Shown piece by piece: positions 26,301-35,400 of a DNA stretch of 37,579 nucleotides. Source of the DNA: Planctomycetaceae bacterium. Its GTDB lineage: Bacteria; Planctomycetota; Phycisphaerae; UBA1845; UTPLA1. Under the pieces are notes generated by a model, which did no database searches, was not told where the DNA came from, and was given only the letters and a program-made list of their open reading frames with translations. Location of the stretch: NCBI GenBank assembly GCA_011525745.1, contig WYBU01000110.1, forward strand, positions 1 through 37,579. The letters run 5' to 3'. The position numbers were made by a program, and so were the translations under genes. The stretch's first letter is position 1. Each line of letters begins with the position of its first letter.

Positions 26301-29300
26301 GCTGAGTGCGCTCGAGGAATTCGCCCGCCGCGAAATCGACGAGGGCGAATCAATCGAGGCGGCGGCGCGGCGATGGTTCTCGCGCGGCGCCGATTCGACG
26401 CCCGGCCGGCTGGGCCTGTGTTGCGTGGCTCGCGGTGTTTCGTCGCTGAAGGGCGCCATTCAGGAAGCCCGCCGGGTGCTGGCATCGGGCGCGGCGCGGC
26501 GATGCGATGGGCGCGGCGGCGTATTCTTCTCCCCCGCGCCGCTGGGCCGCGACGCGCAGACGGCTTTTGTCTTTCCCGGCTCCGGCAGTCATTTCGTCGG
26601 CATGGGGTGCGAGTTGGGCGCTGTGTTTCCCGAAGCGCTTCGATCGCTCGACGACGACACGCGCCGCCTGCGCAGCCATCTGATGCCGCGATGGTTCGCG
26701 CCTCGGCGGCTCGACTGGTCCGACGGCTGGGAGCGCGAGGCGGCGGCGCGGATCGCGGCCGATCCGCACTGCATGATCTTCGGGCAGGTTGCGTTCGGTG
26801 TGTTCGTGTCGGACCTGCTGCGCGGCCTGGGCGTGCAGCCCGACGCCTACATCGGCTACAGCCTGGGCGAATCGACGGCGCTGTTCGCCTCGCGCGCGTG
26901 GCGCGGTCGTGACGAGATGTTCGAGCGCATGGAGCGCAGCGCGCTGTTTCGCAGCGAGTTGGGCGGCGCGTGCGACGCTGTACGGCGCGCATGGCGTCTG
27001 CCCGACGACGTATCGGCCGAATGGGTCGCGGCGTTGATCACGCGGCCGGCGCGCGACGTGAAGCGCGCGCTGAAACGCGATCCGCACGCGCGGCTGCTGA
27101 TCGTCAACACGCCCGATGAATGCGTCATCGGCGGCGTGCGGCCGGCGGTGACCGCGGTCGCGGCGGCGCTGGGATGCGAGCCGATCATCATCGAAGGCGT
27201 GCCGGCCGTGCACTGCGACGTCGTGCGGGCGGTCGAGGAGAATTACCGCGCGCTGCATCGCTTCCGCACGACGCCCCCTGAAGGTGCGCGGCTCTACAGC
27301 GCCGCGTGGGGCCGGGCGTACGAGGTCAGCACCGAGCGGGCCGCGGCGTCAATCACCGAGCAGGCGCTGCACGGATTTGATTTTCCGGCGTTGATTCGCC
27401 AGGCCTATCGCGACGGCGTACGTCTGTTCGTCGAAATCGGACCGCAGGCGTCGTGTACGCGCATGATTGTCCGTATCCTGGAGGGCAGGCCGCACCTGGC
27501 GCGCTCGGCCAGCTTGCGCGGCGAGGACGAATCATCCGCCGTGCTGCGACTGCTCGCAGCGCTGTGGGCTGAGCGTGCCGACGTGAATCTCGCGGCGCTT
27601 TATGGCGTCGAGACGCGCGTGACGGCGCACGTCGCTGCCGATCGTCGCGGCGTGGCGGCGGGGAACGTCCGCCGCGTTGTCGTGCCGGTCGGCGTGAAGA
27701 TTCCGCAGGTCGCGCGGATTCCGCCCGGCGCCGCGCACGATCAGGTGTACAAGCCGGCGCGAATCCAGGGCGTTGTCGAGCGGAATGACACATTCGAGCC
27801 GCCTTTCGAGACGGCTCCGGTTTTGCAGACATCGAGCTTGTCGGCGCCCGTACTGGCCGGCGCGGCCGCGATCGTCGACGCCCATCCGGCGCGCGTAGCC
27901 CTGCCCGGCCTGATCGAGACATCCGCGGCCGACGCCGCGGCGCACGAGGCGTTTCTGCGATTCTCCGACCGCGCCACGGGCGGACTTGCCGCGACGTTGG
28001 ACTTGCAGACGCGGCTCATGCAGGCCGCGCTGACGAATCCATCGTGTCGATCGCTCGCGACGGGCGGCGAATCATCGGAGCCGGCGCATGGGAGGCAGGC
28101 TTCTGTTCCATCTTCGCACGATGATCCCGCCGTACGCGCGACGGGCCGAGTCTCGCCACGCGTCGAAACCGTTGCTTTCTCGCGCGATTTGTGCCTCGAA
28201 TTCGCGGTCGGCTCCATCGCCCGCGTCCTTGGCCCCGAGTTTGCCGTCGTCGATACGTTTCCGACGCGCGTGCGGCTGCCGGATGAACCGCTCATGCTTG
28301 TCGACCGCATCATCGCGGTCGAGGGTCGCAAAGGCTCGCTCACGTCCGGCCGCGTCGTCACCGAGCATCACGTCAGACCCGGAGCCTGGTATCTCGACGG
28401 CGGGCGAGCGCCCGTGTGCATCACGGTCGAGGCAGGCCAGGCGGACCTGTTTCTCTCGGCGTATCTCGGCATCGACCTGGCGACGGGCGGCCTGCGCGTG
28501 TATCGGCTGCTCGACGCGACCGTGACGTTTCATCGCGGGCTGCCGCGGCCGGGCGAAACGGTGCGCTACGACATCCGCATCGACAAGTTCGTGCGGCAGG
28601 GCGACACGTGGCTGTTTTTCTTCCGCTTCGACGGCACGATCGACGGCCGGCCGATGCTGACGATGCGCGAGGGCTGCGCGGGCTTCTTCACGCAGCGCGA
28701 GATCGAAGAATCAGGCGGCATCATCCTGACGGCCGAAGACATGGCGCCGGTTCGCGATGCTCCGCCGCGCGTGACGGGTGCGACGCCGATTACGGCCGGC
28801 GATTTGGCGCCGATGGCCGTCGAATCCTACGACGATGCCCGACTGGCGGCGCTGCGCCGCGGCGACTTAGCCGGTTGCTTCGGTCCGCTGTTCGCCGGGT
28901 TGCCCGTCGCCGATCCGGCGCGGCTGCCCGAGGGGTGCATGAAGTTGCTGGATCGTGTGCTGTTGCTCGATCCGCGCGGCGGGCGCTTCGGCCGCGGACT
29001 GATCCGCGGCGAGGCGGACGTGCATCCGGACGACTGGTACCTCACGTGTCATTTTGTCGACGACATGGTGATGCCGGGCACGCTGATGTACGAATGCTGC
29101 GCGCATACGTTGCGCGTCTTCTTGATGCGCATGGGCTGGATCGTCGGGCGCGACGAAACGGCGTATGAGCCGCTGATCGGCGTACCGGCCAGGCTGCGCT
29201 GCCGGGGGCCGGTGACGGTGCAGACAAAAAAAGTAGTGTACGAAATCGAGATCAAGGAGCTGGGTTACGCGCCCGAGCCGTATGTCATTGCCGACGCGCT

Positions 29301-30696
29301 GATGTACGCCGACGGGCGGCGCATTGTGCGCTTTACCGACATGTCGATGCGACTGAGCGGGGTGGACCGCCGGCGGTTGGAGTCGATGTGGAACAAGTCG
29401 CGCGCCGGTGCGGTTGGGCCGGTCCGGGCGCTCGCCGCGCAGGGCCGCACGGGCGACCGACGTGACGGCGCACACGGCGGTGCGGCAACGCCCATCGGTG
29501 AATTGCCCATTCCGCTCGGCAAGAAGCCCGCGATTTTCGACCGCGATCGCATTCTTGCGTTCGCCGTGGGCAGTCCTTCCGAAGCGTTCGGCGAACCCTA
29601 TCACGTTTTCGACCGGCATCGGCGCATCGCGCGCCTGCCGGGGCCGCCGTTCCAGTTCCTGGATCGCATCACCGAGATACACGACGCCACCGCCTTCGTG
29701 CTGAGGGCCGGCGCGTGGATCGAGGCTCAGTACGACGTGCCCCCCGACGCGTGGTACTTCGCCGCCAACCGCCAGCCGTCGATTCCCTTTTCCGTGCTGC
29801 TCGAAGCCGCGCTACAGCCCTGCGGCTGGCTGGCGGCGTATCTCGGCTCAGCCCTTCGCGGCGAGGCCGACCTGTCTTTTCGTAATCTCGGCGGTGAAGC
29901 CGTTCTGCGCGAAGAACTGTTCGCCGATGCCGGCACGCTGACGACGCGCGTGCGAATGACCGGTGTTTCGGAAGCCGGCGGCATGATCATTCAGCATTTC
30001 GACATGCAGATCTGGCGCGCCGGACGGATTGTTTACGACGGCCGTACCACCTTCGGATTTTTCTCCGGGGCGGCGCTGGCCAATCAGGTCGGTCTTCGCG
30101 ACGCGGAGCAACGCGCCTACCGCCCCGGCGCGCCCGAACGGGCGCGGGCGCAATCGTTCGATCTGCCGGACCTGCCTCCCCGTACGCCCGAAGCCGCCGC
30201 GAATGCAGCCGGGGGTGTCGCGGGTGACATCGCGTCCGAGCTTCCGTATCCCGCTCGCGCGTATCGCATGATCGACCGAATCGAGCTGCTCATCCCTGAC
30301 GGCGGCCCGCACGGACTGGGCTTCGCCCGCGCCTCGGCGGCCGTGCGCCCCGACGACTGGTTCTTCAAGGCGCACTTCTATCAGGACCCGGTCTGGCCGG
30401 GATCGCTGGGGCTGGAGTCGTTCCTGCAATTGCTGAAGGTCATGGCCGTGCAGCGCTGGGGCGCATCGTCGAGCCGCTTGCGTTTCGAGCCGATCGCGCT
30501 GCACCAGCGCCATACGTGGCGGTATCGCGGTCAGATCGTGCCCGGCGCGCAGCGCGTCGAAGTCGAGGCCGCAGCGACGCGCGTCGAGGATCGGCCGACG
30601 CCGCTGATCGTGGCGGACGGGTTCCTGAGCGTCGATGGGAAGTACATTTACGAGATGACGGACTTCGGTCTGCGGGTCTTTCCTGAATCGCGCTAA
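23323..30696 (+). CDS. pfaC: PfaB/PfaC-like synthase, KS-CLF-AT-DH-DH (2457 aa)
   Basis: Second megasynthase of the system, starting 6 bp after the PfaA-like stop, so the two are translationally linked. KS (about 4-445): Cys189 in DAACASS, His323 in CHGTGT, His363 in NIGHLLTAAG. Chain-length-factor KS-like domain (about 535-960): the Cys position is Glu705 (SAEESSG), hence non-condensing. AT (about 1080-1400): FPGSGSHFVGMG and Ser1180 in GYSLGES, like PfaB. Then two double-hotdog FabA-like DH didomains. The first halves (about 1650-1790 and 2085-2240) lack the catalytic His. The second halves keep it: His1910 in CHFVDDMVMPG and His2351 in AHFYQDPVWPG. In Shewanella-type systems the AT is a separate protein, PfaB; here it is fused between CLF and DH, as I recall for myxobacterial Pfa3. 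Two poorly conserved linkers (about 450-535, 1560-1640) look repeat-derived. Confidence 0.92.
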   Translation: MPPRTPIAVVGIGCRFPGAADADAFWRNIVDRVDAARDVPPDRWALDPRRAIHPRIAPDRVYSLRGCFVDPFAPDLRGLHVDPNLVRRLDPLYHLVLHAGRQAFFDAAVDSLDRERVGVVLAAIALPTDGSSAITREILGGPAFAPKTPPRGAERLAWAMNSRAVGLPGGLLARALRLGGGSFTLDAACASSLYAVKLACDELAAGRADAMLAGGVSRPECLYTQMGFCQLHALSPTGCCRPFDAAGDGLLVGEGAGFVLLKRLDDALRDGDRIHAVIRGVGLSNDIGGSLLAPDAEGQLRAMRAAYEAAGWDPTSLDLIECHGTGTPLGDAVEVRSLRELWGATADSNKRCAIGSVKSNIGHLLTAAGIAGLIKVLLALRERTLPPSANFERPNEHIPLAGGPFVVQQRAEPWPAPDSHSRRAAVSAFGFGGINAHLLVDEFTGAGEPAPRRSVRIAGASGAHSVSAKPDSRQTIAVEPASSVEVNSALPSRSRPGRVQGRGSDQASQLRSNARGETGSHEASRCPDAPGERAQSGVAIVGMAARFGRVESLRAFQEQVLRGESLWASDTNGESPAQSRVGATRIESLAIEVGRYRVPPNEIPEILPQQLLMLDVAAAALEDAGMPLRERRPRMSVLIGMGLDLNTTNFHLRWCAGEADDEGRGAIGPALNATRTVGALGGIIASRIARDFGLGGPSFAVSAEESSGIAALDIALRALQQCEIDAAIVGAVDLAGDPRLRAADEVLLGRSTDEGSPAASDSASVPPPGDGAAAVVLKRLDDAIRDGDRIYGVIRGIGRATGGDASATTGDEGACRLTLERAYADARTSADSVEYIEISDRGLMPAAAVEARALRKYFAQRREPAALGALTPLVGRIGAAAGLGAVVKSTLGLFQQIVPPLPGHDRLDKSWSEAEGVFHAPVQPAFWLHDRCEGPRRAGVHVSGLDGTCAHVVLEEFERTAADCAVERRQPLGARGVALFAIHADDVAGLGDALSALEEFARREIDEGESIEAAARRWFSRGADSTPGRLGLCCVARGVSSLKGAIQEARRVLASGAARRCDGRGGVFFSPAPLGRDAQTAFVFPGSGSHFVGMGCELGAVFPEALRSLDDDTRRLRSHLMPRWFAPRRLDWSDGWEREAAARIAADPHCMIFGQVAFGVFVSDLLRGLGVQPDAYIGYSLGESTALFASRAWRGRDEMFERMERSALFRSELGGACDAVRRAWRLPDDVSAEWVAALITRPARDVKRALKRDPHARLLIVNTPDECVIGGVRPAVTAVAAALGCEPIIIEGVPAVHCDVVRAVEENYRALHRFRTTPPEGARLYSAAWGRAYEVSTERAAASITEQALHGFDFPALIRQAYRDGVRLFVEIGPQASCTRMIVRILEGRPHLARSASLRGEDESSAVLRLLAALWAERADVNLAALYGVETRVTAHVAADRRGVAAGNVRRVVVPVGVKIPQVARIPPGAAHDQVYKPARIQGVVERNDTFEPPFETAPVLQTSSLSAPVLAGAAAIVDAHPARVALPGLIETSAADAAAHEAFLRFSDRATGGLAATLDLQTRLMQAALTNPSCRSLATGGESSEPAHGRQASVPSSHDDPAVRATGRVSPRVETVAFSRDLCLEFAVGSIARVLGPEFAVVDTFPTRVRLPDEPLMLVDRIIAVEGRKGSLTSGRVVTEHHVRPGAWYLDGGRAPVCITVEAGQADLFLSAYLGIDLATGGLRVYRLLDATVTFHRGLPRPGETVRYDIRIDKFVRQGDTWLFFFRFDGTIDGRPMLTMREGCAGFFTQREIEESGGIILTAEDMAPVRDAPPRVTGATPITAGDLAPMAVESYDDARLAALRRGDLAGCFGPLFAGLPVADPARLPEGCMKLLDRVLLLDPRGGRFGRGLIRGEADVHPDDWYLTCHFVDDMVMPGTLMYECCAHTLRVFLMRMGWIVGRDETAYEPLIGVPARLRCRGPVTVQTKKVVYEIEIKELGYAPEPYVIADALMYADGRRIVRFTDMSMRLSGVDRRRLESMWNKSRAGAVGPVRALAAQGRTGDRRDGAHGGAATPIGELPIPLGKKPAIFDRDRILAFAVGSPSEAFGEPYHVFDRHRRIARLPGPPFQFLDRITEIHDATAFVLRAGAWIEAQYDVPPDAWYFAANRQPSIPFSVLLEAALQPCGWLAAYLGSALRGEADLSFRNLGGEAVLREELFADAGTLTTRVRMTGVSEAGGMIIQHFDMQIWRAGRIVYDGRTTFGFFSGAALANQVGLRDAEQRAYRPGAPERARAQSFDLPDLPPRTPEAAANAAGGVAGDIASELPYPARAYRMIDRIELLIPDGGPHGLGFARASAAVRPDDWFFKAHFYQDPVWPGSLGLESFLQLLKVMAVQRWGASSSRLRFEPIALHQRHTWRYRGQIVPGAQRVEVEAAATRVEDRPTPLIVADGFLSVDGKYIYEMTDFGLRVFPESR

Positions 30697-30732
30697 AACT
30701 TCTACGATAAACAAGCTGCGCATTCTCGCCGG

Positions 30733-30830
30733 CGTGGCACGGTCAAGCCCTCGCGCGGCCGGCCGGTGCGGTTCGGCTCGTACCGGATTCCCGCCCGTCG
30801 TCGAATTCCCGCGCGGGCTTGGCCGTGCCT
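30733..30830. repeat. Palindromic repeat element between the PfaC-like and OleA-like genes
   Basis: The left arm GGCACGGTCAAGCCCTCGCG (within 30733-30758) is opposed by CGCGCGGGCTTGGCCGTGCC (within 30808-30830), with CCGCCCGTCG in the loop. Same family as 9745, 12238 and 13148. It lies in the 331-bp gap before the OleA-like start; the rest of the gap has no recognised feature. It could separate the OleA-like gene transcriptionally from the synthase. Confidence 0.65.
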
Positions 30831-31027
30831 GGCCCAACACGAGCGAACGCGACGATGGGTGCATTTGCATTTTCGTCCGCCCGGCAGCCGCGCCGCGCTT
30901 CGCGGCCCACGAGCAACATTCGTTGGATTACAATATCCGCCTCGGTCGCGGCATGTGCGTCGCTCGGGTCGCGTGCCGTGCCTCGCGGCATCGGTGAATG
31001 GGCGTTCGTTTTTTCGCAAGAACCGTC

Positions 31028-32266
31028 ATGCGCTACACCCGCACGCACATCGCCGCCCTGGCCTACGAGCTGGCCCCGCACGTCGTCACCAGCGACGAAA
31101 TCGAACAGCGTCTGGCGCCCGTTTATCGCGCGCTGAGGCTTCAGCCCGGCCAGCTTTACGCCCTCACCGGCATTCGCGAACGGCGCTGGTGGAATCCGGG
31201 AGAGCGCATGGCCGACGCCGCAACCCGCGCAGGCCGCCGCGCACTCGATGCGGCCGGCATCGACGCCGCCGATCTCGGCATGGTCATCTACGCCGGCGTT
31301 TGCCGTGATAACCTGGAGCCGGCCACGGCGTGCGCCGCGGCGGAGGCGCTGGGCGTGCGCGGCAGCGCCGAGGTGTATGACGTGTCGAACGCCTGCCTGG
31401 GCGTCATCAACGGCATGGTTCATATCGCCAACGCCATAGAGTTGGGGCACATCCGGGCGGGACTAGTGTTCTCGGCCGAGTCGTCGCGGCAGATCATGGA
31501 GCTGACGATCAACCGGATGCTGCGCCATCCGGACATGCAGACGTTCAAGATGTCGCTCGCGACCATGACGGGCGGCTCGGGCGCGGCGGCGGTCGTGCTG
31601 ACCGAGGCGTCGTTGTCGCCGGATGGTCACGCGCTGCTGGGCGGCGTGATCCGGACCGATCCACGATATCACCGGCTGTGCCGGTGGGGGCCGGACACCG
31701 GCATTCCGGCAAGCGGACCGATGGTGATGCAGACCGACGCAGCGGCGGTCCTCGAACATGGCGTCGCGCTGGGCGTGGAGACGTATCGAGAGTTTGTGCG
31801 CGAGTTGGGATGGGAGAACGGCGAGGAAAAGCCATTACACGGCAACGCCGGACGCCAGGACCTTGCACGCAGTCTGACGCGCAGTTCCGTGAGCGCCGAT
31901 GCGGCGGCGGTTCCCACGGCGGAAATCGAAGGCGATGGCGCCGTCATCACCCACGTGGATTGTTCCACCAGCTCGCAACGTGCCGAAATCGCACACCGAG
32001 ATGAAGTGAAAAGCGCTTCGGGTCCGGACAAGGTGGTGTGCCATCAGGTCGGTGCGGGCCACCGTGTCGCGGTGTTGCAGGCGCTGGAGATTCCGATCGA
32101 ACGCGATTTCTCCACATTTGAGTACCTGGGCAATATCGGAACGGTGTCGCTGCCGCTGACGGCGGCGGTGGCGGACGAACGTCGATTTCTGCGCCGTGGC
32201 GACCGGGTCGGGCTGTTGGGCATCGGCAGTGGTTTGAATTGCCTGTGCCTGGGCGTCCGGTGGTAG
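31028..32266 (+). CDS. oleA: OleA-like thiolase / KAS III-family head-to-head condensing enzyme (412 aa)
   Basis: OleA joins two fatty acyl-CoA chains head to head to a beta-keto acid, the first step of long-chain olefin and ketone synthesis. The thiolase triad is visible: Cys123 in VSNACLG, His339 in CHQVGAGH, Asn369 in YLGNIGTVS. Glu97 in RDNLEPATA lies exactly 26 residues before the Cys. This is the position of the OleA-specific glutamate (E117 with C143 in the Xanthomonas enzyme), so OleA is preferred over FabH. SDEIEQRLAPVYRALRL and the ending LLGIGSGLNC also match OleA. OleA is about 340 aa; the extra length is a roughly 65-residue insertion between LGWEN and CHQV. The start at 31028 fits the family N-terminus; an ATG at 30998 is possible, and neither has a strong ribosome-binding site. 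Neighbouring oleB, oleC and oleD are absent. Partnership with the synthase is inferred from position. Confidence 0.85.
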   Translation: MRYTRTHIAALAYELAPHVVTSDEIEQRLAPVYRALRLQPGQLYALTGIRERRWWNPGERMADAATRAGRRALDAAGIDAADLGMVIYAGVCRDNLEPATACAAAEALGVRGSAEVYDVSNACLGVINGMVHIANAIELGHIRAGLVFSAESSRQIMELTINRMLRHPDMQTFKMSLATMTGGSGAAAVVLTEASLSPDGHALLGGVIRTDPRYHRLCRWGPDTGIPASGPMVMQTDAAAVLEHGVALGVETYREFVRELGWENGEEKPLHGNAGRQDLARSLTRSSVSADAAAVPTAEIEGDGAVITHVDCSTSSQRAEIAHRDEVKSASGPDKVVCHQVGAGHRVAVLQALEIPIERDFSTFEYLGNIGTVSLPLTAAVADERRFLRRGDRVGLLGIGSGLNCLCLGVRW

Positions 32267-32276
32267 CGGCGAGCAC

Positions 32277-32305
32277 TTGACGGATTGACCGATTCTCATG
32301 ATAAT
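32277..32305 (+). promoter_or_regulatory. Probable sigma-70 promoter of the repeat-protein gene
   Basis: TTGACG at 32277-32282, a 17-bp spacer, and GATAAT at 32300-32305, placed 125 bp before the chosen start at 32431. It lies just past the OleA-like stop, suggesting that the repeat-protein gene is a separate transcription unit. Confidence 0.55.
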
Positions 32306-32430
32306 AAGGGTTTATTGGGACCGCTTGGAGTGTTCGCCGCGGGCCGGTGGCGATCCCTCAGGGTTTCTACGTAACCGATGTGGTTTTTCGGTCCCGCGCC
32401 TGTCGCGCCCGTTCAGGAAGGGGTTCAAAA

Positions 32431-35400
32431 ATGTCGCAATCCTCATGTTCCGGTGCGCTCATCGTCACGTTTCTCGCTGCGCTGTCAGTTTCTTCGACGG
32501 CAGTCGCCGCCGGCGGCAGCGGTCCGGACTGCAACACGAATTTCGTGTCCGACGATTTCGACATTCTGATGGGCACGAGCGCGGACTGTAACACGAATCT
32601 GACGCCGGACGAATGCGACGTCGGCCTTTACGGCCATTCGGACTGCAACACAAACGGCACGCCTGACGAGTGCGAGACGGATGGAGACCTGGACGGCGTG
32701 ATCGACGACTGCGATCAATGTCCGGGATATCCCGACGGCTCGGACTGCAACACGAACGGTGTTCCCGATTTCTGCGACATCTATGGTCCGGCTGACTGCA
32801 ACACCAACGGGACAGCGGACATCTGCGAGGATGACGACTGCGATCTCAATGGGACGCTCGACGTATGCGAGATCGACGCGGGCAATGCCGACTGCAACAC
32901 CGACGGCGTGGTCGACGCCTGCGAGTTGTTCACGAGCTTCAGTTTCAGTGCCGACGGCCAGATCGACTTAGGCTTCAGCTACCCGCTCATTTCCGCGAAA
33001 GGGGACTTCGACCGCGACGGAAACGACGACGTCGCAATGACGACGGCCCCTGACGACTTTGTGGCGGTCTTCTACGGCGACGGGGCGGGCAATCTTTTTG
33101 GTCCGGTCTACTATGAAGCTTCTCCCGGCGCCTACTTCCTGTGGGGAATCGACGTGGCCGATTTCAACGGCGACCAGTATCCCGATCTGGCGGTACCGGT
33201 GTACGATTTCGGGATTTCGGTGATGCTCAACGACGGCGCCGGCGGATTCCTGCCGACCGTATTGTACCCGGCTGATCCGGGCGGCCTCCTGAGCGGCATG
33301 TCCCTCTATTACCTTGTCGCTGCGCGTCTGAACGACGACGCGCACGTCGACATCGCCGCCGTCGACTACCAAAACAATCTTCTGAACGTGTTCTTGAACA
33401 ACGGCGACGGCACGTTCGCAGACGTGAGCGTCACGCCGATCACGACCGGACAGTTAGACGCCTATCCGATCGACGACGGCGACGTCGACGGCGACGGCGA
33501 CATCGACCTGCTCATCGGTTTGTATGACTCCGGCCGCGTCGCCATTTTGAAAAACGATGGCCAGGCCAACTTCACGCCGGGTGGGCAGGTGGGGCTGCCG
33601 ACGTACGTCGAATACATCCACGTCGCCGATCTCGACGACGACGGCGATCCCGATCTGGCGGTTGTCACGTACGATCCGCTCTTCGTCCATGTATTCCGAA
33701 ATAACGGAAGCGGCATCTTTCTTCAGTCGTCCGCCGTACCGATCGATCCGAACCAATACGGCTACGGGGAAACCGTGCATTCCGCTGACTTCGACGGCGA
33801 CGGCGACCTGGACCTGGCTCTGGTCGATTACAACAACTACCTCGCATTCGTGCTGTTGAACAGCGGCATCGCGCACTTCACCGTCGGCGGTACGTTTGAC
33901 ACGGGAAGCTACGCCTACGACAGCATCCCGGTTGACCTCGATCGCGACGGCCTCTCCGATCTGGTCGTGCTCAATGCGGACTTCGACCGGGTCGACGTCT
34001 ATCTGAACAACTCGGTCAGCGGCAGCGACTGCAACACCAACGGAACGCCCGACGAATGCGACGCCGCGTTCGGCGCCTCCGCCGACTGCAACAACAACGG
34101 CCGGCCGGATGAATGCGACGTGGTTCCCGGCGGCGGCGCGCCGGTCGCGGTACCGTTTACATTTGAACCGCCGACTTTCTTCGATGGGAGCGACAGTTGC
34201 GACGACTGCGAATTGGGCGAGGTCGACTTGCCGTGGTCGGTGACGCTCAGCGGAGTGCCGCTTTCACGCTTTGTCCAAAGCTCCAACGGCTACGTCGAGT
34301 TGATGCAGGCCGGCGAGGACGGCTGTTTCCCCAGTTTTGGAAGTTTGTCCGACATTACCGGTTGTTCAGACGCGACGGACCACATCTATCTGCTGGCTGC
34401 TTACGACGATCTCAGTTCCGACGACTGTTGCGAGTTTGGATATCAGATTCTGTCCAACCGGGTAATCTTCTACTGGAACACAGAGACGTACGACGACTCC
34501 GGCGACGGCGCGCTGAACGAGTTTCAGGTCATCCTCCACGCCGACGGGCGGATTGAATGGAACTTCGCGAGTGCACAGTATTCCGACTACGGATACGACC
34601 TCTTAACCGGCATCTATTTCGGTTACGGGCGCGATGAGTTCGTCGAAATCGCGCGGAATCGAATTCCATCGTTCGAGAGTTTCATGCTTGGCGGATTGGC
34701 AAACAGCACCGACTGCAACAGCAACGGCACGCCGGATGAATGTGAGCTTTCCGCGGACTGCAACACAAACGGCACGGCCGACAGTTGCGAGCAGGACAGC
34801 GACGGCGACGGCGTGCCCGACGCCTGCGATCGGTGCCCCGGCGTCGAGGACGGAAACGACAGCGACAATGACGGCGTGCCCGACGGATGTGACGGGTGTC
34901 CGACCGATCCGCTGAAGATCCACCCCGGCGCGTGCGGCTGCAACGTGCCGGACGACGACGACGACTTCGACGGCGTGCCCAACTGTTTCGACATCTGCCC
35001 CGGCGCGGACGACCGGCTCGACTCCGACGCCGACGGCATCCCCGATTGTCTCGATCCTTGTCCGCTCGCCGGCGATACTGACAGCGACGGCGTCGACGAT
35101 TGTCTCGACCGCTGTCCCGACGATCCAAACAAACTCGATCCCGGCGCGTGCGGCTGCGGCGAGCCGGACACCGACGCCAACAACGACGGCGTGCCCGATT
35201 GCGTCGGCGTCGATCTGTGTCCGAATGATCCCAACAAGACCAACCCCGGCGTTTGCGGCTGCGGCGTCCCCGACGACGACACCGACGGCGACGGCCTGCC
35301 CGACTGTATCGACCCGTGTCCGGCGTCAGGGGATTCCGACGGTGATGGGGTCGACGATTGTCTTGACCGCTGCCCCAACGACGACGCCAAGCTGGATCCC

